Assembly: GCA_017649945.1 (NCBI GenBank)
Contig: JAGCFU010000015.1
Span: 1-59,273, forward strand
DNA: 59,273 bases
Source of the DNA: Bacteroidales bacterium
GTDB taxonomy: Bacteria > Bacteroidota > Bacteroidia > Bacteroidales > F082
Direction: 5' to 3'
Positions 37,988 through 45,457 of the stretch are shown one piece after another. Within the stretch, counting starts at the first letter, position 1; each line of letters starts with the position of its first letter. The position numbers were made by a program, and so were the translations under genes. The notes below the pieces were generated by a model that was not told the DNA's origin, made no database searches, and saw nothing but the letters and a program-made list of their open reading frames with translations.

Positions 37988-38188
37988 ATGAAGTATTCGG
38001 AATTAGAGAAATTGTTAAAGAGAATTGGATGTTATGACACAGGAAAACAACAAAACGGTCATCCACTATGGTATAGTCCTATAACAAAAGAATTATTTCA
38101 AATGAGTAATCATCATTCTAATGAAGTGAAAATTGGAACATTAAAAAGTATATTAAAAAAATCTGGATTTGAATTTAATTATAATTAA
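37988..38188 (+). CDS. hicA: HicA-family toxin, mRNA interferase (66 aa)
   Basis: Small double-stranded-RNA-binding-fold toxin that cleaves mRNA when not bound by HicB. It begins MKYSELEKLLKRIGCYDT, the usual first helix. The catalytic histidine region is NGHPLWYSPITKELF, where many relatives have GSHhxxxxP. It ends VKIGTLKSILKKSGF, the hallmark C-terminal helix. Length (66 aa) fits. It is followed one base later by hicB in the same direction, the standard toxin-antitoxin order for this family. The DNA is AT-rich relative to the neighbours, which suggests acquisition. Confidence 0.88.
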   Translation: MKYSELEKLLKRIGCYDTGKQQNGHPLWYSPITKELFQMSNHHSNEVKIGTLKSILKKSGFEFNYN

Positions 38189-38189
38189 A

Positions 38190-38597
38190 ATGAAAAAATA
38201 TACAGCACATTTGGAATGTACAAATAACGGTTTTTACACAGTTTATATTCCCTGTGAAAAAGATGATTTCCCATTTGGATGGTTTGGAGAAGGTTATTCC
38301 GTTGAAGAAGCGAAACAAGATTTTCTTGATGGTTTTAAAGCTATGGCAGAAGATCATTATGAACAAACAGGTGTAAAAGTCGAGGCGGAATTTGATTTTG
38401 TTTACGACGCTTCTGCGTTTTTACATCATTTCAAAGGATTGTTAACGCTTTCAGGAATGTCGAAAATGACAGGTATTAACAAGGCTCAACTTTCGCAATA
38501 TGTTTGTGGCAGGCGTCATCCGTCGCCAAAAACAGAAGAAAAAATCAAAAAATCTGTAAAGGCGTTTGCTGAAGAACTAAGTAAAGCTATGGCGTGA
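38190..38597 (+). CDS. hicB: HicB-family antitoxin with helix-turn-helix (135 aa)
   Basis: Antitoxin that binds HicA and represses the operon. The degraded RNase-H-like HicB domain occupies ~1-70 (YTAHLECTNNGFYTVYIPC, GEGYSVEEAKQDFLDGF). A C-terminal XRE-like helix-turn-helix lies at ~85-125 (LTLSGMSKMTGINKAQLSQY, then GRRHPSPKTEEKI). I chose ATG 38190 (MKKYTAHLE) because the longer frame to 38169 would overlap hicA. The stop is 2 bases before the ATG of the LD-carboxypeptidase gene, so read-through into that gene is possible. Confidence 0.88.
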   Translation: MKKYTAHLECTNNGFYTVYIPCEKDDFPFGWFGEGYSVEEAKQDFLDGFKAMAEDHYEQTGVKVEAEFDFVYDASAFLHHFKGLLTLSGMSKMTGINKAQLSQYVCGRRHPSPKTEEKIKKSVKAFAEELSKAMA

Positions 38598-38599
38598 TT

Positions 38600-39433
38600 A
38601 TGAAAACTCCTGAATATCTTAAAAAAGGCTCGAAGATAGCTCTCGTGACGCCAGCAAGGAAGATTGGACGCGATGAGATTGCCGCTGCCGTAAAATGGAT
38701 TGAAGAAAAAGACTTCGAAGCTGTTTATGATGACCGCTTATTCGCTGAGTATCACCAACTTGCAGGCAATGACGACTTTCGTGCAAGCGTATTGCAAGAA
38801 TATCTCGACAGAGACGATATAGATGCGATTTTATGCGTTAGAGGCGGCTACGGAACAATCCGAATTGTCGATAAACTTGATTTTACAAAGTTTGTAAAAC
38901 ACCCGAAATGGATTGTCGGATACAGCGACGTGACAGTGCTGCATGCAAAGATGCAACAGCTTGGTTATCAAAGCATTCACGGGACAATGGCAATAAATTT
39001 CGAGAAGAATACGAAGGAGGCGCTGGAAACATTGTATGAGGCGTTGGTTGGAAAACACCAAACAGATGGCGAGTTCCTCGCTACGCTCGGAATGACAGGG
39101 CAAGTGGTTGGCGGAAACCTCTCCGTTCTGTATTCAATGCTTGGTTCCGACCTGTTCCCGGAAACGGACGGTAAGGTATTGTTTATCGAAGATTTGGATG
39201 AATATCTCTACCACATCGACCGCATGATGATGGGACTGAAACGCGCCGGGAAATTAGCGAATCTGAAAGCATTGTTGGTCGGAGCGTTCACCGACATGCA
39301 CGACAATACCATACCGTTCGGCATGACCGCCAAGGAAATCATTTTCGAAAAAGTGAAAGAGTATGGATATCCTGTGATTTGGGATTATCCGGCAGGACAC
39401 ATTGATGATAACAGGACAATAATATTTGGATAA
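38600..39433 (+). CDS. LD-carboxypeptidase, S66 family (277 aa), C-terminus possibly shortened
   Basis: Serine peptidase that trims murein tetrapeptides to tripeptides (LdcA) or relates to MccF. The nucleophile motif is GYSDVTVLH (Ser ~115), the Glu motif LFIEDLDEYLYHIDRMM (~195) and the His motif YPAGHIDDNRTII (~270). The N-terminal KKGSKIALVTPARKI is characteristic. The chain stops at TIIFG, about 10-20 residues after the catalytic His, whereas relatives usually continue with one more strand (P-x-G-x-x-x-L type). A TTAGCCA-family repeat starts 7 bases after the stop, so its insertion may have replaced the 3' end. ATG 38600 is preferred to GTG 38594. Confidence 0.88.
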   Translation: MKTPEYLKKGSKIALVTPARKIGRDEIAAAVKWIEEKDFEAVYDDRLFAEYHQLAGNDDFRASVLQEYLDRDDIDAILCVRGGYGTIRIVDKLDFTKFVKHPKWIVGYSDVTVLHAKMQQLGYQSIHGTMAINFEKNTKEALETLYEALVGKHQTDGEFLATLGMTGQVVGGNLSVLYSMLGSDLFPETDGKVLFIEDLDEYLYHIDRMMMGLKRAGKLANLKALLVGAFTDMHDNTIPFGMTAKEIIFEKVKEYGYPVIWDYPAGHIDDNRTIIFG

Positions 39434-39439
39434 TTTTTA

Positions 39440-39512
39440 GCCATTAGCTGTTAGCTATTAGCCATTAGTTGGGGTGTCCACTTCTAATGGCTAATGGCTA
39501 TTACCTAATGGC
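39440..39512. repeat. Inverted TTAGCCATTAG-family repeat between LD-carboxypeptidase and radA
   Basis: Two 29-base units, 39440-39468 and the reverse of 39484-39512, agree at most positions (GCCATTAGCTGTTAGC against GCCATTAGGTAATAGC, both ending GCCATTAG). T runs flank both sides, so the hairpin may work as a bidirectional terminator between the convergent genes. Confidence 0.75.
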
Positions 39513-39515
39513 TTT

Positions 39516-40886
39516 TTAAAATAATTCTTTAAAAAGTTGTCCGATTGTTGCTATCGGTATCACTTTTATCTTGTATTTGCTGGTGTCGAGACCTTTGACG
39601 CTGTATTTCGACACAAAAATCTTGTCGAAACCGAGTTTGTCGGCCTCAGCAATGCGAGCCTCTACCCTGTTGACGGCACGCACCTCACCTGAAAGTCCGA
39701 CTTCAGCGGCGAAAGCGCATCTGCCGTCTATTGCAACGTCTTCACTCGACGAAAGCACAGCCGCCATCACTGCCAAATCCATAGCCGGGTCATCGACACG
39801 GAGACCACCGGCAATGTTTAGAAACACGTCTTTGGCACCGAGACGGAAACCCGCTCGTTTCTCGAGAACAGCCAAAAGCATGTTCAACCTTCTGATATCG
39901 AAACCGGTGCTGGAGCGTTGTGGCGTGCCATAAGCTGCTGAGCTCACCAATGCCTGCGTCTCCACAAGCATAGGACGCAAGCCTTCGACCATAGCCGCGA
40001 TGGCGATGCCGCTCACCGATGTCTCACGTTGCGAAAGCAAGATTTCACTTGGGTTTTTGACCTCTCGCAAACCTTCAGCATTCATCTCGAAGATACCGAG
40101 TTCCGACGACGAGCCGAAACGGTTTTTCACTGTTCTCAAAATACGGAAACCATAATGTCTGTCGCCTTCAAACTGAATGACAGTGTCGACGATATGCTCC
40201 AAAATCTTCGGTCCGGCGATGGTTCCGTCCTTGGTAATATGGCCGATGAGAAACACCGGCACATGGAACGTTTTCGCTATCTTGTTCATCTCCGCCGCCG
40301 TCTCACGAATCTGACTGATGCTGCCTGCCGTTGCCTCCACCGAAGGCGATTCCAATGTCTGCACAGAGTCGATAATCATGATGTCGGGCATCACATCTTT
40401 GAAATGTTTCAAGATATTTTGAGTGTCAGTCTCGTTGAGTATCAGACAGTTATCATTTTTAATTCCGATTCTGTCAGCACGCATCTTTATCTGTTGCTGA
40501 CTCTCCTCTCCCGACACATAAAGCACTTTTTTGTCTTTAATATGCAATGCCATCTGAAGTAGCAATGTCGACTTTCCTATGCCCGGCTCGCCACCGAGAA
40601 GCACCAGAGAACCGGGAACAAGACCGCCACCGAGCACACGGTTCAACTCTTCGTAACATAAATCGAGACGTTCTTCTTGTGCGCTTGTGACATCACGAAT
40701 TGGAGTCGGTTTGCTTTTAAAGTTTTGAAAATCAACATCTTTTGAAACGGATTTACTGTCTTTACCTGTCACCACCGTTTCTTCTACGTAACTGTTCCAT
40801 GCTCCGCATCCAGGGCAATGTCCTATCCATTTCGGAGACTCATTGCCGCATTCCTTGCAGAAAAATACCGTTTTAGTTTTTGACAT
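39516..40886 (-). CDS. radA: DNA repair protein RadA (456 aa)
   Basis: RecA-like ATPase that promotes branch migration in recombination. The N-terminal C4 zinc finger is CKECG..CPGC (Cys10, 13 and pair near 24-27). Walker A GGEPGIGKSTLLLQMA is near 94, the RadA-specific KNRFG motif (TVKNRFGSSSELGIFEM) near 252 and the Lon-protease-like C-terminal domain carries LNIAGGLRVDDPAMDLAV. The start at 40886 (MSKTKTVFFCKEC) is the family start; the extra 12 codons upstream are not. It has a -7 box at 40902-40909. Confidence 0.96.
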   Translation of the reverse strand: MSKTKTVFFCKECGNESPKWIGHCPGCGAWNSYVEETVVTGKDSKSVSKDVDFQNFKSKPTPIRDVTSAQEERLDLCYEELNRVLGGGLVPGSLVLLGGEPGIGKSTLLLQMALHIKDKKVLYVSGEESQQQIKMRADRIGIKNDNCLILNETDTQNILKHFKDVMPDIMIIDSVQTLESPSVEATAGSISQIRETAAEMNKIAKTFHVPVFLIGHITKDGTIAGPKILEHIVDTVIQFEGDRHYGFRILRTVKNRFGSSSELGIFEMNAEGLREVKNPSEILLSQRETSVSGIAIAAMVEGLRPMLVETQALVSSAAYGTPQRSSTGFDIRRLNMLLAVLEKRAGFRLGAKDVFLNIAGGLRVDDPAMDLAVMAAVLSSSEDVAIDGRCAFAAEVGLSGEVRAVNRVEARIAEADKLGFDKIFVSKYSVKGLDTSKYKIKVIPIATIGQLFKELF

Positions 40887-40901
40887 ATTTTTAATTTTCT
40901 G

Positions 40902-40909
40902 CAAAGATA
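40902..40909 (-). promoter_or_regulatory. -7 box (TATCTTTG) for radA
   Basis: Exact TAnnTTTG match 16 bases before the radA start. Confidence 0.5.
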
Positions 40910-40918
40910 ATAATAATT

Positions 40919-40950
40919 TCACGCAGAAATCGCAGAAATTGGAGAAATTT
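40919..40950. repeat. ACGCAGAAATCGCAGAAA-family dispersed repeat
   Basis: Reads TCACGCAGAAATCGCAGAAA followed by TTGGAGAAATTT, in the divergent gap between radA and the dehydrogenase gene. Confidence 0.6.
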
Positions 40951-41004
40951 GTTATTCCTACATTTTATCCAGAAGTTTTTACAAATCATCACAGATTTTT
41001 TTTG

Positions 41005-41012
41005 TAATTTTG
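41005..41012 (+). promoter_or_regulatory. -7 box (TAATTTTG) for the dehydrogenase gene
   Basis: Exact TAnnTTTG match. It lies within the upstream extension of the open frame, which supports the start at 41042. Confidence 0.5.
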
Positions 41013-41041
41013 CAGTCAGAATAATGAATAATTTATTGAAT

Positions 41042-41797
41042 ATGAACAAGATAGTGTTGATAACTGGCGCAACGAGCGGTATCGGGCTCGGTTGTGCACG
41101 CAAATTCGCCGCTAATGGCGACAAACTTATTCTTACAGGCCGCAACGAACAGCGTCTCGAAGAGATTCGCAAGGAGCTGACAGCCAAGGGCACAAAGGTT
41201 TTAACATTGGCTTTCGATGTGCGCGACCGCGAAAAAGCCACAGAATGCATCAATAACCTGCCGAATGAATGGAAAGACATTGATGTTTTGGTGAATAACG
41301 CTGGTCTGGCTCTTGGACTTGAGCCTGAATATCAAGGCGATTTTGAGGATTGGGAGACGATGATTGACACCAACATCAAAGGATTGCTGACGATGACAAG
41401 ACTTGTCGTCCCGGGCATGATGGAGCGCAACCGCGGTCATATCATCAACGTAGGTTCGGTGGCAGGCGATGCAGCATACGCAAACGGCAACGTTTATTGC
41501 GCCACAAAATCGGCGGTGAAGACGCTCAGCGACGGTCTGCGCCTCGACGTGGCCGACAGCAACATTCGCGTGACGAACCTCAAGCCTGGACTGGTGGAGA
41601 CAAACTTCAGCAATGTGCGTTTCCATGGCGACACAGAACGTGCAGCCAAGGTGTACAAAGGCATCGACCCACTCACAGGCGACGACATCGCCGACGTGGC
41701 AGTTTACGCCGCCAACACCCCGGAACATGTGCAGATTGCAGAGGTGCTTATCCTCGCCACATATCAAGGCAGCGGAAGCGTTATCGTGAGGAAATAA
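41042..41797 (+). CDS. Short-chain dehydrogenase of YdfG type (251 aa)
   Basis: NADP-dependent oxidoreductase of the classical SDR family. The cofactor motif is ITGATSGIGLGCA (~6-18), with arginine in LTGRNEQRL favouring NADP. NNAG is near 86, the catalytic Ser in INVGSVAGD (~138) and the YxxxK pair is Tyr152/Lys156 in YCATKSAVK. The sequence and length are closest to YdfG-like enzymes, which oxidise serine, allothreonine or 3-hydroxy acids and reduce malonic semialdehyde. ATG 41042 (MNKIVLITG) is chosen; ATG 41024 would add six residues. The 3' end overlaps the convergent radical SAM gene by 17 bp. Confidence 0.9.
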   Translation: MNKIVLITGATSGIGLGCARKFAANGDKLILTGRNEQRLEEIRKELTAKGTKVLTLAFDVRDREKATECINNLPNEWKDIDVLVNNAGLALGLEPEYQGDFEDWETMIDTNIKGLLTMTRLVVPGMMERNRGHIINVGSVAGDAAYANGNVYCATKSAVKTLSDGLRLDVADSNIRVTNLKPGLVETNFSNVRFHGDTERAAKVYKGIDPLTGDDIADVAVYAANTPEHVQIAEVLILATYQGSGSVIVRK

Positions 41798-42848
41798 TTT
41801 TGTGATACTGACAGACCTGTAATTTTCCTTCGCCATCGCGGAGATGGAAGCCGTTGCCAAGGCAGTAACGCCACATCTTGCAGTCGGCGCACTGGTCTGT
41901 TTTCATCCATTTGCGGTCGCGATATTTTTCAAATCTGTTTTGCCAGACGTCCCAGAAACTGTCATTGTAGATGTTTCCCTGATGATAATCACTGCGAATG
42001 CTGAGACAGCCTGAGATTGAACCGTCAGCAAGGATTGAGGCGATGTTGATGCCTGCGCTGCATGAATAGTAATGGTTTCTCACCTCGCCTTCGTAATCAC
42101 CGAGGAAGCCGTCGCAACCGTAGTCGGCACGGATTTTACCTTCGAGACGTGTCTGTTTGATAAACTCAAGCATCTCGACAAACTGTTCGTTTGAAAGTTG
42201 CAAATCGGGTTCGTTGGCAGCGCGACCGAAAGGAAACACAGTGAACAAACGCCAACGTTTTATTCCCAAAGAAATCAGGAAATCACGGAATTTCGACAAG
42301 TATTTTATGGTTCTTCGGTTCACGCAGGTGATGACATCCCAGGTCAGATTCGGATGTTGTTTAAGAGCCTCGACAGCAATGAGAACATTCTTGTAACTTG
42401 ACTCGTTGCCACGCATCCAGTTGTGGTCTTCTTCAAATCCGTCGAAACTCACGGCTATTGTTTTCAGTCCGTTTTCAACAAACTCGTTGAGTTTTTCATG
42501 GGTGAGAAGCATTCCGTTAGTCACCATGCCCCACACGAAACCGCGTTTTGATATCTCGAGACCGCATTGAGCCAGGTCACGACGCATCATCGGCTCGCCG
42601 CCAGTGGTTATTACAACTACTTTCGACGGGTCTTGATGCTGTGTTATCTCGTCTAAAACCTTGAGAAAATCTGCGAGAGGCATGTCGTTTTGCTCAGAAA
42701 GCATACGGCAATCGCTGCCACAATGACGGCAGTTGAGGTTGCATCGCAAAGTACATTCCCAGAAAAGTTGGTGCAGCTCGTGTTCCTCTGTGCGTTGTTT
42801 CAACACAGCGCGATTGAGCTCGAGCATTAACCGCTTATTTAGGTTCAT
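41781..42848 (-). CDS. Radical SAM/SPASM enzyme of the rSAM/lipoprotein system (355 aa)
   Basis: Predicted peptide- or protein-modifying radical SAM enzyme. The 4Fe-4S site is CNLNCRHC (Cys36, 40, 43), within the extended CTLRCNLNCRHCGSDC. The core continues with TTGGEPMMRRDL and AVSFDGFEEDHNWMRG. A SPASM-type C-terminal region holds further cysteines (YYSCSAGINIASILADG, SGCLSIR, then QCADCKMWRYCLG), expected to bind auxiliary clusters. It overlaps the small lipoprotein gene by 14 bp, so the two are co-translated. This matches, from memory, the TIGR04133 family found beside lipoproteins of TIGR04134. The modification is not known. Confidence 0.85.
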   Translation of the reverse strand: MNLNKRLMLELNRAVLKQRTEEHELHQLFWECTLRCNLNCRHCGSDCRMLSEQNDMPLADFLKVLDEITQHQDPSKVVVITTGGEPMMRRDLAQCGLEISKRGFVWGMVTNGMLLTHEKLNEFVENGLKTIAVSFDGFEEDHNWMRGNESSYKNVLIAVEALKQHPNLTWDVITCVNRRTIKYLSKFRDFLISLGIKRWRLFTVFPFGRAANEPDLQLSNEQFVEMLEFIKQTRLEGKIRADYGCDGFLGDYEGEVRNHYYSCSAGINIASILADGSISGCLSIRSDYHQGNIYNDSFWDVWQNRFEKYRDRKWMKTDQCADCKMWRYCLGNGFHLRDGEGKLQVCQYHKIISSR

Positions 42849-43104
42849 TTTCGCCTAAACGCTTATTGATGGAATCGAGTTGATGACGAAGACGTTCATT
42901 TTCGGCACCAAAAGCCTGAATTATCTCAGGTGTGCCGTAAACGCAAGCGCCTTCGCGTCTGTTGAGGATTTCCTGAATGGAGTCACGTTCTTTCACGAGT
43001 TTAGTTCTCTCAGCCTTCGTCAAGCCTTTGCTTGAGACGCAAGCCACCAGAAAAGCCACCACCGACAACACAGCTATCCAAATTGTTCTACCGAATTTTT
43101 TCAT
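42835..43104 (-). CDS. Small lipoprotein, partner of the radical SAM enzyme (89 aa)
   Basis: The signal MKKFGRTIWIAVLSVVAFLVAC gives lipidated Cys22. Residues ~28-50 are a charged helix (LTKAERTKLVKERDSIQEIL). A conserved-looking core follows: REGACVYGTPEIIQAFGAEN with Cys54, Tyr56 and Gly57. A second helix (ERLRHQLDSINKRLGENEPK) ends the protein. The CVYGTPE core between two helices is the obvious candidate for modification by the adjacent radical SAM enzyme. I chose ATG 43104; ATG 43134 upstream would place ten residues before a normal signal peptide. It has a -7 box at 43124-43131. Confidence 0.82.
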   Translation of the reverse strand: MKKFGRTIWIAVLSVVAFLVACVSSKGLTKAERTKLVKERDSIQEILNRREGACVYGTPEIIQAFGAENERLRHQLDSINKRLGENEPK

Positions 43105-43123
43105 TTTTAAACGTTTAACGTTG

Positions 43124-43131
43124 CAAAGATA
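43124..43131 (-). promoter_or_regulatory. -7 box (TATCTTTG) for the lipoprotein/radical SAM pair
   Basis: Exact TAnnTTTG match 20 bases before the lipoprotein start. Confidence 0.55.
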
Positions 43132-43197
43132 CAATTTTTTTCAAATACAGAGATTTATTCAACAATAATTCCTAATTTTTGTAAAAATATTTGATCA

Positions 43198-43536
43198 ATG
43201 AAAAACATCATAAAACATATTCTTGCAGCGGTAATATCTTATGAAAATTTCAAGGATTCGGATGTTTTCCTTGACTCACTTGGTATACCACGTGACGCGA
43301 AAATACTTTGTATGTTTGGATATGCGCAAAACGGACCGTTCATCCAGATGCAACGTAAAGGTTTCATCGTTATGGAAGATAAAGACGAGCTCGTAAACAA
43401 CTCATTATCATGGAATTACGAATATATAGTTGTCGAAAACAAGAAATTTTCAGAAAAATTCGAGAAACGAAAAGAAATATTCTCCCATTTCGAAAAAATC
43501 GGGGACAATGGGAGAATATCAGTGTTTAAGTATTAA
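43198..43536 (+). CDS. Hypothetical protein resembling the C-terminal domain of a membrane glycosyltransferase (112 aa)
   Basis: I do not recognise a complete family. The run YENFKDSDVFLDSLGIPRDA, then KILCMFGYAQNGPFIQMQRKGF and YEYIVVENKKF, looks like the soluble C-terminal Rossmann-like tail of polytopic (GT39/ArnT-like) mannosyltransferases, in which a line such as DSLGIxxDAKVLxxxDxxPNxxLYxMNRKG precedes a YLI strand. No transmembrane part or catalytic domain is present, so it is either a remnant or a free-standing domain. It has an ATG, no clear promoter and stands alone, convergent with marC 3 bases away. Confidence 0.5.
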   Translation: MKNIIKHILAAVISYENFKDSDVFLDSLGIPRDAKILCMFGYAQNGPFIQMQRKGFIVMEDKDELVNNSLSWNYEYIVVENKKFSEKFEKRKEIFSHFEKIGDNGRISVFKY

Positions 43537-43539
43537 AAA

Positions 43540-44130
43540 TTACACCTTTGCAATAATAACCATGATGTTGTTGACAAACATGTTGACAGCTATCGCGAGC
43601 AAAATCACGCCGAAGAACTTTCTGATGATGAAAATCAGGTTTTGACCCAATAATTTCTGAATCATATTGAGTTTCCTTATCACGATGTAATCGAGTATGA
43701 TGTTGATTAGCAACCCGATAAGGATGTTGATAATGGCGTAGTCGGCGCGCAGCGAAAGCAAACCGGTGAGCGCTCCCGGACCGGCGATGAGTGGAAAAGC
43801 GATTGGCACTATGCTCGCGCCGCCGCTGTTAGCTTCGTTTTTTATGATTTCGCGCCCAAGAATCATCTCGACGGCGAGGATAAACAGCACAAAGGCACCC
43901 GCTACTGCGAATGAGGCTGTGTCGATGCCGAAAAGTCGCAACAAGGCGTCGCCGGCAAAGAAAAACGCCAAAAACAGCCCTAAGGCGGTCAAGCAAGCCT
44001 GTCCCGCCTTTATCGACTGATTGTTTTCCTTAAGATTCAAAAAAATAGGTATCGAACCGAAAATATCGATGATAGCAGCCATCACAATGAACGAGCTGCA
44101 GATTTCTACGAAGTTGATTTGAGTTAGCAT
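43540..44130 (-). CDS. MarC-family integral membrane protein (196 aa)
   Basis: Inner-membrane protein of unknown transport function. Six hydrophobic helices are visible: FIVMAAIIDIFGSIPIFLN, ACLTALGLFLAFFFAGDALL, FAVAGAFVLFILAVEMILG, IVPIAFPLIAGPGALTGLL, IINILIGLLINIILDYIVI and GVILLAIAVNMFVNNIMVI. The DxxGxxPxF of helix 1 and the PLIAGPGA of helix 4 are family hallmarks. It is 8 bases downstream of the CoA-transferase gene on the same strand, hence probably the last gene of the riboswitch-led unit. Family members were once linked to antibiotic resistance, but that link is not established. Confidence 0.9.
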   Translation of the reverse strand: MLTQINFVEICSSFIVMAAIIDIFGSIPIFLNLKENNQSIKAGQACLTALGLFLAFFFAGDALLRLFGIDTASFAVAGAFVLFILAVEMILGREIIKNEANSGGASIVPIAFPLIAGPGALTGLLSLRADYAIINILIGLLINIILDYIVIRKLNMIQKLLGQNLIFIIRKFFGVILLAIAVNMFVNNIMVIIAKV

Positions 44131-44138
44131 TTTTTAAA

Positions 44139-45452
44139 TTACATGTTTCTACAAATATAGTGATAGTGCGGTCCGAAGCGTTTGAACGCCGCCTCGTCGA
44201 GCTCTTCCTGATATTTCGGGTGAGCCACGGAGATGATGAGACGCGCGCGTTCCTGCAGCGAGCGACCATAAAGGTTCACCGCACCGTATTCCGTTATGAA
44301 CCAATGGATGTGATTACGCGTAGTGACAGCGCCAGAGCCCAAATCAAGGGCCGGCACAATCTTGTTGATGCCTTTTCTCGTAGTCGAAGGCATAGCTATG
44401 ATAGCCTTGCCGCCTTTGGCGCGCGACGAACCATAGACATAGTCTATTTGACCTCCCACGCCGGAATATATGCGCTCTCCAAGCGAGTCGGCGCACACCT
44501 GACCCGAAAGGTCAATCTGAATTGCCGAGTTGATGGAAGTCATCTTAGGCTGTTGCGCGATGATGAACGGGTCGTTGGTGTATTCCACGTCTTTCAGCAG
44601 CACCTCGTGGTTGCCATCAATGAAATTGTATATCTTCTGCGAACCCATTACGAAAGTGGAGACGATTTTCCCTTTGTCTAACTTTTTGTTTTCGCCCGTG
44701 ATGACGCCTTTTTTTATCAGTGGCAATATGCCATCGGAGAACATCTCGGTATGGATGCCGATATTTTTATGATTATGGAGGCACGATAAGATTGCATTCG
44801 GGATTGAACCTATACCCATCTGGAGGCAAGCACCGTCTTCGATGAGCTCGGCGCAATAACGCCCGATGGTCTTCTCTAATTCGTTAGGCTCAGGCATATC
44901 GACAGTGAGCAAAGGGGTGTCGTCTTCAACGAAAACGTTGATTCTGCTGATATGGACGAGAGCATCGCCGAAAGTGCGCGGCACGTGTTTGTTGACCACC
45001 GCTATGACGAACTCCGCGCTTTCCATCGCGGCCAACGTTGCATCGACAGATGAACCCAACGAAACGTAACCGAACCTATCAGGCGGACATACCTGAATCA
45101 TCGCGACATTGCATTTTATGTATTGCTCGCGGTAAAGTTTCGATGTCTCACCAAGAAACACCGGGATATAATCAGCCAAGCCTTTCTGCACGCTCTCGCG
45201 GACGTTGGCGCCGACGAAAAACGCATTGTGTTGGAAGATACCTTCAAACTCCGGATTCACGTAAGGAGCGGCACCTTCAGTGTGGAGGTGATGGATGTAA
45301 ACGTTTTTCAACTCCCCTGCCCTGCCGCGGTCGCAGAGAGCTTTCACCAAACACTGCGGCACACTCGACACCGAGCTGATGTGCACATGGTCGCCAGATT
45401 TTATGACTTTAACGGCATCAGCCGCCGAAACTGCTTGATATTGCTTTCTCAT
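44139..45452 (-). CDS. Acetyl-CoA hydrolase/transferase-family CoA-transferase (437 aa)
   Basis: Family I-type CoA-transferase that moves CoA between acyl groups, for example 4-hydroxybutyrate or butyrate with acetate. The N-terminal half has HISSVSSVPQCLVKAL and the middle GIGSIPNAILSCL with the candidate catalytic Glu in GIHTEMFSDG (~235). The C-terminal half has YSGVGGQIDYVYGSSRAKGG (~330) and TEYGAVNLYGRS. Length (437) matches 4-hydroxybutyrate CoA-transferase-like enzymes more closely than the ~500-residue succinate/propionate type. It starts 5 bases after the DUF4465 protein gene, so it is probably on the same cobalamin-controlled message. The substrate pair cannot be read with certainty. 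Confidence 0.88.
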   Translation of the reverse strand: MRKQYQAVSAADAVKVIKSGDHVHISSVSSVPQCLVKALCDRGRAGELKNVYIHHLHTEGAAPYVNPEFEGIFQHNAFFVGANVRESVQKGLADYIPVFLGETSKLYREQYIKCNVAMIQVCPPDRFGYVSLGSSVDATLAAMESAEFVIAVVNKHVPRTFGDALVHISRINVFVEDDTPLLTVDMPEPNELEKTIGRYCAELIEDGACLQMGIGSIPNAILSCLHNHKNIGIHTEMFSDGILPLIKKGVITGENKKLDKGKIVSTFVMGSQKIYNFIDGNHEVLLKDVEYTNDPFIIAQQPKMTSINSAIQIDLSGQVCADSLGERIYSGVGGQIDYVYGSSRAKGGKAIIAMPSTTRKGINKIVPALDLGSGAVTTRNHIHWFITEYGAVNLYGRSLQERARLIISVAHPKYQEELDEAAFKRFGPHYHYICRNM

Positions 45453-45457
45453 GACGA

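Noticed and set aside
39440..39512. CRISPR-like array
   Set aside because: Units are imperfect, arranged as an inverted pair and lack regular unique spacers; there are no cas genes.
43160..43197. Promoter for the orphan domain gene at 43198
   Set aside because: Only AATATTTG overlapping the start is present, a one-mismatch box too close to the ATG.
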